Origin: Argopecten irradians
Taxonomy: Eukaryota; Mollusca; Bivalvia; Pectinida; Pectinidae
Assembly (NCBI RefSeq): GCF_041381155.1
Contig: NC_091134.1
Coordinates: 31,439,540-31,503,539 of the forward strand
Direction of reading: 5' to 3'
Length of the DNA stretch: 64,000 nt
This document shows positions 24,425-36,175 of this stretch, in pieces. Position 1 is the first letter of the stretch. The number at the start of each line of letters is the position of its first letter. The notes beneath the pieces were generated by a model. The model was given only the letters and a program-made list of their open reading frames with translations. It did no database searches and was not told where the DNA came from. Both the position numbers and the translations under genes were made by a program.

Positions 24425-24672
24425 TGTGAAGAAAATATTCATTGAACTGTTTTTTTCGTCTGACACAGTGATAGTCAACTAACGCACGATGATTACAACG
24501 AGGCGGAAAGCATAAGACGACCCGCGTTATGAAGGTGAACATTTTATTTAAATTGTTCAGAAGATGATGATAAGTGTAGTGTTAATTAACTTTTGCAACT
24601 CTACAAAATTATCAGTCTCGTTTTATATTCCTATTTTTTAAAATAAAAGGTGTTTCGAAAAGGTACATGTTT
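24425..24672 (-). mobile_element. partial, worn copy of the TTAA MITE family
   Basis: Reverse-complement matches to the element at 43822-44221: 'cagtgatagtcaact', 'aagacgacccgcgttatgaa', 'aaaattatcagtctcgtttt' and 'ttcgaaaaggta'. The terminal repeats are lost or diverged. Confidence 0.6.
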
Positions 24673-26486
24673 TGGGGTTTTATGTCAAACGGGATATTTT
24701 CCATGGATTTATTGTTGACTTTAATAAAAAAAAAACATGTATATATACGCTGACTGATACACAAATGTATCTCATTATTTTACAAATGATAGTTGATTGA
24801 TTGTCACAATAAATCGGTTTGTTTTGGCTACGTTTTCACATTTTTTTATTACATGTATAATCAGTGTATGTATGCTGACCTGTACATATATAAATATTTA
24901 CATTAGAAATATTTAAATGAGTTGTAACATGGTCCGTCTTCATATAGTGGTGAAATACATTTACAATAATCTAGTATTAAATGGACATAATATATTGTTT
25001 GTTTCTTAACATCAACATGTACATGGATTCGTTCACTTTTAAAACTGTACAGTTGTCCTTGTCCGAATGTTGGAGCTCAAAGGCATCTGCAAATTAATTA
25101 GTTTATAGACATGTATAACCATTTTCAGTCGTTGTATAGATTTATATAATAAATCGGCTGGAATCATACTCTACATGGTGTATATGTATAAGACAAATGT
25201 AAGATTTAGACCTTTAATAACGTATTGTGGTAGACACAGGTCATACAATGTTTTCCATACTCGAGTTCAAGCTCGTAACTTTTAACAAGTAACTCACCCT
25301 GTGGAATATATTCTGTATGCAACAACAACGACTCTTGTAACCTGTATTTCTATAAACTGTAACTAATTATTAGATCCCTGTGTTGGGCTTACTGACGACT
25401 GGGAACCAATCTGACAATGTGACGTCTAAAGACGATATCAAGTTTGGTAATATGACCGAAGGCTTCAGTAAGCATAAATTATGCAATGTTAAAAAGTTCA
25501 ATTTATGGAAATAACGGAGCCGATTTTTTTGTTTATTTTTTATCCATATATATTCATACACTATCCTTGTCCCAAAATCCCCATTTGAGAAGGAAACCCA
25601 CATAAGAGAAGAAAGAAACTTTTATTTCCGTAACAGGTATGCCGTTTTTGGTCAGGTGATTATATTGGACGTTACTTTATCACTTGAACGCTTGCAAATA
25701 AAGAGCAACAGCACTGAGCTTCTGTCGGATGATCACGTTCGTCGGATCTTAAAAGGCTTTGAATCGCTTGATTATATAATGAGCTGACTTCAAACATCGC
25801 ATTCCCGCTGATGAGATTTTTTGACAGTGGATAAAAAAAATGGCGGCCGCAAACTGAAGCTGTCAGTGTGTAGGATTGAATTTTGAAGAGTGTGTTTTTT
25901 CTTTATTTTCATGTACGAAGGGCTGCGACCTTATAAAGACAGTTCGGACTTGCTTCAATGTTATTTTTGTAATATTCTTTGAACTTTTTCGGCTGAGCGT
26001 TGTAACAAATTTCGAAACATGAGGTGCGTGTACTTTCAAGTAGGAGTGGATAACATTGGCGAATATAGAGGAGATGTGACGAATACCTGTGCTCAAAATC
26101 CCAAGCACTGTGTTATTCTTTATATACAGGCACATATGACTTAATTAACACAGAAAGGCACAAATATATGTTGTTGTTTTTTTGAAATATGTACATGTAC
26201 CATACACATCGTTGTGTGCAGCAATGTTTTACAGAATTTGGTAAAACACCATAGAGTATTTAGGTACACATTCCTTGTTTTGTGGAATCGCCTTGGCGTC
26301 GGCGTCAGATTTGGTTTTGGTTTGTTAGCCGTTGTAAATGACATTACTTTCTACATTATTATATGGTCATTATTGCTGTATATGCAAAACATTTAAAGGG
26401 AGAAAATGTAAGATTTTGAGAATTCCAAGAACATCAATTTACCTGCATGGTTCAGCGCAAAAAAAGGATGCCCAGTGAGGGGCGGT
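24673..26486. other. unannotated stretch
   Basis: AT-rich. A solo 'gtaactaattattagatccc' near 25362 resembles the end of the hAT-type element at 11602. Open frames of 60-90 codons on both strands show no domain. Nothing else could be supported. Confidence 0.4.
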
Positions 26487-26564
26487 CATCCTCGATACTC
26501 CATGGGTTGCTATCACTGACGATATATCCACGGTCGATATAAAACCCCTGGGTTATCGAGGATG
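26487..26564. mobile_element. 78-bp minimal MITE
   Basis: 'catcctcgatactccatggg' on the left is mirrored by 'cccctgggttatcgaggatg' on the right. These are the same termini as the 313-bp MITE at 27767, with almost no interior. Confidence 0.65.
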
Positions 26565-27304
26565 AGTAAAGATTAATAAGTTATCTTGTAGAAATTATGA
26601 TGTGCTTTGTTAAAGATAGGATATTGACTGAATAATGGGAAAACATGAAACTCGTGCTTGTATTTCGTCAATCTATAATATGAAGTGATTCTTCGCAGCC
26701 TCCTATCTATACACCACACACTACAGCGATTTCTCTTGTACACGATGTGAACCACAGTAGGGAACAACCAACAAAATGAAAAAAGACCTTCGAAATGGCC
26801 CCTGTGTATACGAGCCCAGGATAAAATTTAACCCGGCCGCTGATTGGCTGGCTAATTATGAATTTCAAAAGTAAAAATGTTTTCTGACAGGCAATTATTC
26901 CTAGATAACCATGATATGAATTTGGAAATTCATATTGAGATTTAAGTTCAAAATATCAATTTTGATAATGAATAGGTAAAATATTAGAATTTCAGGATTT
27001 TTTAGCGCATAATGCGCCTTAATTCAATATAGCTACCCTGGTTGGAGTTTGAGCAGAAGGACCCATTTTTGTTCTATCTAGTGTTATATGAGAACCTAGA
27101 CTTTAATTATAGAACTCAATAGCTAACTAATATTCCTCTGTTTTGATAATACAGTACAGTTGGTTGTTTTCTATAAGGACGTAATCCTTGACCACAGGGA
27201 CTTGGTGGTCCATATGTACTTAAACTCGTTATATTGGACGTTTTGTTACACATGGATTTTTGTCAAAACTATTTTATACAGAATCTAGACACTTGTAACA
27301 GACC
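26565..27304. other. unannotated stretch
   Basis: No supported feature. A CACAGGG motif near 27193 could be an end of the hAT-type family but does not pair well with the far end. Confidence 0.35.
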
Positions 27305-28133
27305 TTTTGGATGGCAATGCATATTATATATTTTAAGGGTCTAGATTAAAATCGGTAAAAATCATACCTCTTTGTAATGTATACAGTTGTATACATAGGG
27401 AAGAAAGTTTTGAACTCGCGATCCAGAGGTAGTGTGGTAATATGTCAGGACATCTGAACCACTTGGCAACTCTCCTTTAACTAATTCTTAGGCTTCTATA
27501 TTGTGCACGCGTTTAGAAATGATATGATAGCTACGGCAACTTTAGAATGAATTATAGGTATTGATATTACATATGTAGCATTCTTGAATAATGACAACAT
27601 AAAGAGTAGGGCTCCAATCGGTCAGACAACCGAGTAATGTCCCGACAAGCAAGGTAGCCCGAGTTACTAAGACACTGATACCAAACTATAGAGTATGATT
27701 TTTACCTATTTTTTTTATCTAGCCTCTAAAACATCTAAAATGGTCTGTGGGCACTCTGGTGTGTCCATGGATACTCCAGGGCTTCCGATCACTTACGATC
27801 TCTACACCCCTGGACTATCTCATAGTAAAACTGGAGGCAACAGAATAGAACAGGTAATTTAGTCATTTGATGTACATCAAAAGAGCCGTATAACGGTACA
27901 CTGTGGTTGACTGTGTGACTTTGATGTTAGGCGTCGCTCTCTCTGTAGTCTTCAAAGGAAATCTTTGCTAGCCTGTGATTGGTCAAATGTTTTCAGCTGA
28001 GCTGCCTTCAATTTCACTATGAGATAGTCCAGGGGTGTAGAGATCGTAAGTGATCGGAACCCCTGGAGTATCGAGGATGTATGGTACATGTCCATGGTTA
28101 TATAAAGTGTAACTAATTCTCATGTCCCCTGTG
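27305..28133. mobile_element. second, diverged copy of the 11602 hAT-type family
   Basis: The internal inverted repeats recur: 'agggtctagattaaaatcgg' on the left and 'atttttacctatttttttta' with 'tctagcctctaaaacatcta' on the right, then 'cactctggtg' and the terminal 'taactaattctcatgtcccc'. The right part is split by the 313-bp MITE at 27767. The left end is uncertain. Confidence 0.5.
27767..28079. mobile_element. 313-bp MITE with ~60-bp terminal inverted repeats
   Basis: The left arm contains 'gatcacttacgatctctaca' and 'cccctggactatctcatagt'; the right arm is its complement, ending 'cccctggagtatcgaggatg'. It is inserted in an older hAT-type copy. Solo or shortened relatives occur at 26487, 34281 and 62487. 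Confidence 0.8.
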
Positions 28134-29084
28134 AATCAGGCGTCAGCTGGCATGCTGCCCCTAATTATATAAATTGCCAGTTCGAAACTTGCTTTTCGAT
28201 GGCTATGGCATAATAAGGCACTACTCATATATCGAACGTACACAGTTTTCCCCGACTGTCACGTCACATTCTAAGACGTTGATCCATCTATTTAAAACGA
28301 TGTCTTATATTCACTTGAATTTACACAAAATTTCAGGATTACTTTAATTTTAAATACGTCGCATTTCAATTATTTTAAGTTTATCCGTGAAGACAGTCCC
28401 TTCATTGGTCAGGAACTAAGATCATTCATTATTTCTGACAATTATCTGCACTGTACTTAACAGTTTATTAACCCCGTTGTATCAACGTGGATAATATCTA
28501 TAGGGGTATTTTAAGCTTGCAGAAACTTTGGGTTGCTAAAAGGACTTAAAGGATTTATTCCAATGACCAATGTACATATTCCACATCAAAACTAAAGTTA
28601 TGATTTTTAATCAAGCGATTCTATGGATATATTTGACGAAATATCGCTTGTCCAATGGCATACATGTACATCCATACCTGTAACAGAAAAAATACAATAT
28701 TTTGCATAAACTTCAGACAGTACACTGTAATACCACATTTTATCATATGTATCCCAAAATCTGGATTTAATTATAAGCCATTATCTTCTAACAATATTGT
28801 ATAAGAACGTCGTATAAACTCGAAGAAAAACGTGACAATTGTACACCTGGTATGTTTTCTCACATCATTTTGATTACATTAACACGAAGTAAGAAGTAGA
28901 ATACAGCTATTCTCCCTAACAAAATAATACAAAGAATTGACCAAAAAGGTTAGATAAGAGAAAGTAGCATGTCCTTACCTTATATGACCGTGTAATCCTT
29001 AATACAAGTCCGTGTAAACCCTAAGTATTGAATTGAACCCTTGTCCAGTGAAGATAGTAATCCCAGTGCATAGATCTAGTCTAA
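28134..29084. other. unannotated stretch
   Basis: AT-rich, with no supported exon, repeat or RNA gene. Confidence 0.4.
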
Positions 29085-29497
29085 TTATAGGCGGATTGGT
29101 AAACCGTGCGGACGGATTGTCAAACCGTGTGCACGGATTAGTAAACCGTGCGGACGGATTGACAAACCGTGTGCACGGATTGACAAACCGTGTGCACGGA
29201 TTGGTAAACCGTGTGCACGGATTGACAAACCGTGTGCACGGATTAGTAATCCGTGCGAACGGATTGACAAACCGTGTGCACGGATTAGTAAACCGTGTGC
29301 ACGGATTCACAAACCGTGTGCACGGATTACTAATCCGTGCGAACGGATTGACAAACCGTGCGGACGGATTGGCAAACCGTGTGCACGGATTAGTAATCCG
29401 TGCGAACGGATTGACAAACCGTGCGGACGGATTAACAAACCGTGTGCACGGATTAATAAATATATTTCCATGTCCCTTCGCGGGCTCCGTACTTACC
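29085..29497 (-). repeat. 21-bp palindromic-core array, copy 2 (inverted)
   Basis: About 18 units of the same 21-bp repeat as at 23188, in the opposite orientation and with the same core variants. Its right edge, 'ttccatgtcccttcgcgggc' plus 'tccgta', is the reverse complement of the left edge of copy 1. The other edges of the two arrays do not match. Open frames of 170 (minus) and 160 (plus) codons cover it, consisting of heptads such as NPCTRFV and NRVHGLT. Confidence 0.9.
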
Positions 29498-30744
29498 TGT
29501 ATGTTTGACAAGTGAAAATTATTGGACCATGACGCAATATACGGTCAAGATAACTTGCGGGGTTGGGATCATAAACATATTGTGTGTACCGGTAATTAAG
29601 AATCAAAGCAAGCTGAATTGGGTAATTGTAGGTAGACTAGCCACCAAATAGTGGAGTATATTTGAATCATACGAGACAGCTATGGCGTTCCATACGTTCC
29701 ATACAACTGCCTCAACAAATGTGCCATTACAGCTTTATTAGTGGGAGAATCATTACGTAGAAATTATCAACACAAAGTTAATTATCAAAGGTTATACATG
29801 TATGTCAATCGCGACATCTCGGAGTAATTTATTGTCTTTGGTTCTCATATAATCAATAAACAAAATAGTTGCACATTGAAGAAAATTAAAGTTCACTCGT
29901 ATTACCGGTAATCAGATGTAGACACAGATTAATTGTCTGTAGATGGCGATCCTACGTATAAAAATCCACAATTAGAATTATATTAACAGTCACATTTCAC
30001 TTTTGTTAATCTAATAATTATTTAAAGATGTAATCCTAATTGGATGCATTGTCTCTTTGGAAGGTTAATTGGGACTCCAACTGATAAAATAAAAAATAAA
30101 AAAATTCAAATCACAGGAATGGATTTTTATATTAAAATAGCTGCAATATTGTAGCTCAAAAGACTTTTTGACAGAAAATGGTGTCGTCTTTAGAGCTACA
30201 ATTGGTGCCTATTACTGCTAATGGAGCAAAGTAATGATTATGCAGACCATTATAAAACGTTTGTTTGCATTTTTATCGTACTTGTTTGATATCGCTTACC
30301 TACTAGGCAATAAAACTGAACCACATAAAATATCAAATTCTCATCGAGGCATCATTTTTTTACATAATACATATGAAGGTCTTTCTGAAGGGAATTTATA
30401 CGGCAAGTCCACAAATTGTGAATTTGACGTCTTGTGAGCGGTACGGTAGATATTAAGAATGGTAGTTATGTTTGTTTTGGACAAATATAATATGTAAATG
30501 CATGTATACGCATAAAATAATTGGAAACCTACAAAAAAGTATAGAAAACTATGCCCGAGTGATTTTCGGAGGCAGTGCTCCACTACGACACATAGGGACC
30601 AATTCGTACCCGGCCGAAAGCTATAGTAGGCCGGGTACGTACGAGTATATTCGTTCTAAGTACCAGTGTCCTAACAGTATGACAATTGATCGAAACGTGC
30701 CCGATTATTTAACAATGCATAATTATCGGTTTGATGTTGATTAT
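29498..30744. other. unannotated stretch
   Basis: A 40-base segment with 'catacgagacagctatggcg' (29657-29697) repeats one at about 13599-13640. Otherwise no feature is supported; frames at 30234 and 30472 carry no recognisable domain. Confidence 0.4.
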
Positions 30745-31107
30745 TATGGCAAGCCAAGTTACTTTTTATTCCGAATTTCCGATGTCGGACGGAAATTCTA
30801 ATAATGATATAGGGGATATCGGAAATTCTATTGCCGATATTGGAATTAGAATTTCCCATGTCGGAAATTCTATTTCTGATATCGGAAATTCCAACTGATA
30901 TCGGAAATATAATTTTCCATATTAGAATTGGAATATCTGATATGGAAATTCCTGATATCAAAAATAGAATTTCCGATAACGTAATTACGATTTTCGATAT
31001 CAGAATTAGAATTTCCTATATCGGAATTAGAATTCACGATTTCCGATATCAGAAATTTAATTCCGATATCGGAATTAATAGAATAAAAAGTAACTTGGCT
31101 TGCCATA
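30745..31107. mobile_element. 363-bp TIR element with palindromic array core
   Basis: The terminal inverted repeats are 'tatggcaagccaagttactt' with 'tttattc' and its mirror, set between TA dinucleotides. Almost the whole interior is a degenerate array of 'gatatcggaaattc' and its complement, so the element is palindromic at two scales. Open frames of 78-109 codons with repeated ISDI/SDIGN text are by-products of the array. Confidence 0.8.
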
Positions 31108-31245
31108 GATTATAGTTTTAGATAAAAACATGTTTTTATCAAATAACAGTACGTACATAGAATAAGATGATCATCTGGATTAATTTTGTTTCCATCTAAT
31201 TTGATTGTAAATTTGTACATGAATTTATATGCAGCATCCTTATTA
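31108..31245. other. unannotated gap
   Basis: Short AT-rich spacer between two inverted-repeat elements, with nothing recognised. Confidence 0.4.
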
Positions 31246-31347
31246 AGATTCTGTCAATCTGATTAAAGTACAGATCCTTATAACCACTCCATTCGATAGA
31301 AACGTAGTTATAATAAGGATCGGTATTTTAATCAGATTGAGATTCTG
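31246..31347. mobile_element. ~100-bp hairpin MITE
   Basis: 'caatctgattaaagtacaga' followed by 'tccttat' is mirrored by 'ataaggatcggtattttaat' followed by 'cagattg'. The loop is about 20 bp. Confidence 0.65.
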
Positions 31348-31502
31348 TATAAAGGAAATCAACCATTTTAAAGTTGATATACTATTTTTTGAAAATTAAA
31401 TGAAAATTGAATAGGATATAGATTCTTAAATTAAAAGAGACTATATATAATATCTGGTCTTCTTTACCCTGACAAGTTTATAAGATATTTGAACATCCAA
31501 TG

Positions 31503-33546
31503 CAGTGGCGTAGCGCCCGTGCATGCTTGCATGCTCAAGCAGACAAAAAATAATTTGACTTACATTTTATACAGTCAGAACAAACACAACATTTGAATAC
31601 ACGTTACGCTGCTGAATATAAATTACGTATAATTACATATGATATGTCAAACTCACAGGGACCTGGCACGATTTTTTTTAAACTAACAGTATACATATAT
31701 ATATTATAGTATCAAGGCAAGGATTTATAAATACGTCCTTGATCAAGGGTATGAACTCGGCAGTCGAGAAAAACGGACCTGTTTTTTTTTTAAAACCATG
31801 ATTATTTTAATAAATGGGTTATATACAGTATTGACGGATATCTTACCTTAAAAAAGAAATAATTTATCTTTCCATTGAGTGCTTGATGAACAAAATTGGC
31901 CAAGTATTGACGAAGTTATGGCTTGATGAATCGAGAAATTTACGAAAAATATGCTAGGTAGACATTTCCCTGTCCGGTCGAAATGTCGTCTCGGCTCTAA
32001 TGGGCGCCTCAAAAACCAAGCCAAAACCACAAAATCTACGCTTGTGGTGGTAAACAGTACCCATAACTGTGTTCATCCACAACCTCCTTTGGAGGTGTCA
32101 TGACCCGTACTTTGTAGAAACTCCATTTAAACATCGTGTAGCTCACTTACTTTAACCGTCACCGCCATGTTCATTTGTTTTTCGGAACGCTTCTCAAGTT
32201 TACCTACAAGCACAACATTACATAATTTGCATAATGTAGTCACGATATGTAAAGTCGAGAAGCGTTCCGAAAAACAAATGAACATGGCGGTGACGGGAAA
32301 GATAAATTATTTCTCTTTAAGGTAAGATATCCGTCAATGTTGTATATAACCCATTTATTAAAATAATCATGGTTTTAAAAAAATAGGTCTGTTTTTCTCG
32401 ACCGCCGAGTTCATACCCTTGATACTATAATATATATATGTATACTATTGGTTAAAAAAATTTCGTGCCAGGTCCCTGTGGTCCAACTGTATGCCTGACA
32501 AAACTTTGTGCACATTTGACAGACTGGAAGATGGCCATTTTGGAAATTTATTAGAATAGTCTATATATTTCCGGTTACCACGTGCATTTAGTTGTTAAAT
32601 TTGATTGTTTGAATCTTGTCGAAGACAATATTAGACTTCTTCACCAAATTCCCTCAAGCAAATGTGGATTTTGAATCGGGAAACACTTACGAATACCACA
32701 ATAAACAACATTACATGAAAAGTTAAAAATATTCTAAAAACATATAACTATATTAAAATGATAGCAAATCAACTTAAATAGCAATTGCAACATGTTCTTG
32801 GCCAAAGTGAATTTTTCAATTTTAGTTCACATCCGGCACGTTAAAACGCGTGTTAATCCATGATTTTCGGTGTCTACTCACGAAATAGTTGACTTTTATT
32901 TTTATAGAATATGAACAGATTGTTGATTTAGAAAATATTTTTTTGTTGTTGTAATTGTTAGAAATAGAACAGAATATGTAGAAAAATAGGTCATAAATAC
33001 TATGTTTAATTTTTTTATTGAGGTGGTCGAGGACTGGTCCCTTCTTACGCAATTTACGCCATTTTGACAGTGGTCTTTGACTGGCTGTCATTTATAAACA
33101 AACCAACACGTAAACTTAATTTCAATTTTGTTTAAAAATATTCGCCATAAGTTTTTCATCAGTTGAAATTACACAAAATTCTCCCATTGCTTACTATTTT
33201 AATTTTTACAGACAAAAATCCGTGTTTTTTGTTCGAGCACTTGTCAGGGGAGTCTAGTATAGTACGATTATATGTATATAAAAAAAATCACCATTGTTCT
33301 GATTTTGTGTAAAGTTTTGAATGGTTATCACTTAAATATCGTGACCTCCATTTAACCATTGGTATATACGTTAAAAGTTACCATAGCAGTAAAATGGTTA
33401 CTACATTGTAACAATGTCCCGTCAGCTTCTGGGGGGCTTCGCCCCCCATACCCCCTACCGGGGCTTCGCCCCTGGACCCTGAGCAGGGGGCTGTCGCCCC
33501 CTGCACCCCAGGCATGCAGGCCTATCCATACATAGCTACGCCGCTG
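31503..33546. mobile_element. 2.0-kb hAT-like element with 5-bp TSD
   Basis: The left end CAGTGGCGTAGC (31503) pairs with the right end GCTACGCCGCTG (33546), one mismatch. Both sides are flanked by CAATG (31498-31502 and 33547-33551). The right end is preceded by GC-rich hairpins ('ggggggcttcgcccccc', 'ccggggcttcgcccc') near 33430-33510. CAGTGGCGTA-type ends with a 5-bp duplication suggest a hAT5-like group; the assignment is an inference. No transposase is recognisable, and a second element is nested at 31654-32480. Confidence 0.75.
31654..32480. mobile_element. fold-back hAT-type element nested in the 31503 element
   Basis: It starts CACAGGGACCTGGCACGA and ends with the exact complement. 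Flanking octamers GTCAAACT (31646-31653) and GTCCAACT (32481-32488) differ at one base, which fits an aged 8-bp duplication. Arms continue inward for about 230 bp ('tcatggttttaaaa', 'ggtaagatatccgtcaat', 'ttcggaacgcttctc') to a centre near 32,220. The left arm has about 270 bp (31,883-32,155) with no partner in the right arm. Confidence 0.75.
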
Positions 33547-33710
33547 CAATGTGCATGTATCCCTTCATGTAGAGAGTAACGTTTGATATGAATTCATATA
33601 TGTAAATGTATATAATTGGTTATTTTGTGTTATTCACACAATATAGATATATATCACATTACTTTCCTCAAATACCCAGTTACATGTATCCTCCCATTAT
33701 CAATTCCGTC

Positions 33711-33881
33711 TTTGCATATTACAGAGTTAGCTCCCTTGCGGGTAGGTATCGATTGTTACGTCATTATTTTGTGAGCGCAATTCCCGTTGTTTTCTCAGAA
33801 AAGTATGACGTTACGCTCGCAAACACATGACGTCACAATCAATATCTACCCGCAAGTGCAGACACCTCTGTAATATGCAAA
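33711..33881. mobile_element. 171-bp MITE
   Basis: 'tttgcatattacagag' on the left and 'ctctgtaatatgcaaa' on the right are perfect inverted repeats. Inner arms 'ttgcgggtaggtatcgattg' and 'caatcaatatctacccgcaa' also pair. Confidence 0.75.
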
Positions 33882-33889
33882 TTCGGAAT

Positions 33890-33906
33890 ACCCCCCCCCC
33901 CTCTAT

Positions 33907-33964
<58 letters not shown>

Positions 33965-34130
33965 CTCTCTCTGTGTCTCAAATACAACTTTATATATTAT
34001 GTATTGCTTATATTGTAAATGCCATCTTGTCTATATAGTATGATTGTTTTATTTTTTTGAGAACGGGCTTTATATATGTTGTACAACTTGTGTCCAATCC
34101 CATTGCACATTTGGCAATAAAATATGTTCA
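33890..34130 (+). repeat. poly-C and (CT)n tract with LINE-like 3' tail
   Basis: Runs of C (33890-33918) and CT (33919-33960) precede 'gaacgggctttatatatgtt' and 'gtacaacttgtgtccaatcc' with an 'aataaa' signal. The tail resembles 'gacggatttatataagttgt' and 'aaaacttgtttccgaatcc' in the 3' UTR of the LINE at 53.5 kb, which also has a poly-C run. It is probably a strongly 5'-truncated LINE copy. Confidence 0.45.
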
Positions 34131-34504
34131 GATCAATTTAATCGGTGCAAATGGTGTTTTTCAATTTTATGTATATGCGCGTTATATTCAATTTCTGCAA
34201 ATAAAAGTGAAACCCGAAAACACAGAGTTTAATTTTATTTAAAAACATAACTATTTGGTTTCGATCAATTCAATTATGTACACGATCTCTACACGTAAGT
34301 GATCGGAACCTTTGGTATCGAGGATGGCATTTGGTATTCATTAAACTTTCTTCAGGTACTAGGCTTTACTGCGACAGTTGTTGCTGAGCACACCAAAGCT
34401 GTTGTGGTTTAATGATTGAAACTCGTGGCATTATATAAATAGGGGTTACTCTATTAGGCAACAACAACAAAAAATAGTCGAGTAATATAGACAGGTTTAA
34501 TCAC
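34131..34504. other. unannotated stretch with MITE relic
   Basis: 34281-34328 ('gatctctacacgtaagtgat', 'ggtatcgaggatgg') is one end of the 27767 MITE family. No gene seen. Confidence 0.4.
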
Positions 34505-34506
34505 AG

Positions 34507-34635
34507 GAGTTTGACGTTCTGTCAATATATATAGTATATTATACATATATAAAAAATACCCCTAACATACTATATAATAATATAATATATATGTTTTTAT
34601 ATAGTATATATGGGTATTTTTTATATATGTATAAT
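34507..34635. repeat. inverted-repeat end and AT hairpin left of the Penelope-like element
   Basis: 'gagtttgacgttctgtcaat' with 'ata' is repeated inverted at 38755-38797. It is followed by a perfect-looking AT palindrome ('atatataaaaaataccc' and its complement) at about 34545-34632. Such hairpins and inverted copies often border Penelope-like elements. Confidence 0.5.
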
Positions 34636-34642
34636 GGTTGAG

Positions 34643-34960
34643 GCCTGAGGTAAATCGAGGGATGAATACAATAGCATTGGTGGAAGCCTGAGGTAAAAAT
34701 GGGGGATGAATACGATAGCATTGGTGGAAGCCTGAGGTAAAAATGGGGGATGAATATGATAGCATTGGTGGAAGCCTGAGGTAAATCGAGGGATGAATAC
34801 AATAGCATTGGTGGAAGCCTGAGGTAAATCGAGGGATGAATACAATAGCATTGATGGAAGCCTGAGGTAAAAAACGACGGATAAATTCAATAGCATTGGT
34901 GGAAGCTGAGGTAAATCGAGGGATGAATACAATAGCATTTGGTTTCTTTGGCCTGAACTA
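34643..34960 (+). repeat. 43-44 bp minisatellite, 7-8 copies
   Basis: Unit starts at 34643, 34686, 34729, 34773, 34817, 34860, 34905 and, diverged, 34951: 'gcctgaggtaaatcgaggga' then 'tgaatacaatagcattggtg'. Two spacer types alternate ('aaatcgaggga' and 'aaaaatggggga'). Minus-strand open frames with QASTNAI text come from the array. Confidence 0.85.
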
Positions 34961-36106
34961 AAAATGACAGAGGATGCATTTGATAGCCATCTGCTTACAG
35001 TTTTATGAATAGATTTTGTTTAGCTTTTCTCTCTAGAAGATACCAATCGCATCTGATCGACCAAGAAATCGACAAGGTTCGCGCCCTAAATAGAGTCAAT
35101 CTCCTCATATACCAAACCAGAACTGCCACTCAACGTGTTCCCTGTGTGGTAACATTCCATCCTAACTTACCACATCTCCCTTCTATCCTTAGGAACCACT
35201 GGAAAATCATTGAGTGATCAACAAAACTCAGGCGTATTTTCCCAGAGCCACCGCTACTATAGCCTACCGCAGACCAAAAAATGTAAAAGACCTTGTAGTG
35301 AGCAGCAAAATTAATCCTCTTGCTCCTGCTGCACAAAGGGGTTCATTCCAGACATGCAACAATAAACGGTGCATGATGTGTCCATACACGGGATCAACAG
35401 ACACATTTGAATGTGCTATCAACAACAAAGCATACAATATCCGACAGAACCTGACGTGCAAATCCAGCAATGTCATCTACCTCCTCTCGTGTAGGAAATG
35501 CACAATGCAATACGTTGGGGAAACCGGTGGTCCTTTCATAAGGAAAATTTGCATTTTTTATTTCATTTCTTTATTTTCCTTATGAACCTTTATTTACCTT
35601 AAATATGTTGTAATATATACAGTTTCCTCTACAAAACTTATACATTCTTTGTAATTGTCGTCTTGAGATCTGATATCTTAATCTTATGGGAAATGTCACC
35701 ACCTTGAGTATAAAAGTATTTTTGGGTTTGGTCAGTCTTATTAAGCTAGGCTTTTCATATTTTCTTCAGTACATAATCCTTAACAGAAAATTATACATCT
35801 GCTATTTACCGAAAAGCTCAAACCGCATTGGCTCTTCCGGTCAGTTCTGACACCGACAACAATTGTTATCGTCCGAGAATTAAAACAAGGTGAGCACTTG
35901 CAATTAGTCCCGGTCAACGCCATAAGCATGACGTAACAGTATTAGTGACGGGTTGAGTTGAAATATTTGGGCGTAATACCCCAGCTTACGTTTGACCAAT
36001 CAAAGTTTTGTCATTGATATTTGTATTTTGAGTTAATTTTTATTATCCAGTCAAATTCTCGTCTTTTCGCGGACAGTCACTTTAAAGTGTCTCTAGTGCC
36101 CAAATT

Positions 36107-36175
36107 CATCACTTCTCTCTGGGACAGAATAAAGACCACAGTAAACTTAATCGGCTGTCTCCTCATATTTTACAG
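36107..36175 (+). repeat. 69-bp direct repeat, copy 1 (copy 2 at 37142-37210)
   Basis: 'atcacttctctctgggacag' through 'cctcatattttacag' occurs at both places with about one difference. Copy 1 is followed by 'gtgagcatt', copy 2 directly by the resumed Penelope-like coding sequence. The flanks of the two copies are otherwise different. Confidence 0.85.

Noticed and set aside
25680-26135. First exon of a gene near the 'aaaatggcggccgc' site
   Set aside because: A good-looking ATG context, but the frame closes at once and no donor or following exon was recognised.
34539-34938. minus-strand frames with QASTNAIVFIP repeats
   Set aside because: By-product of the 43-44 bp minisatellite.
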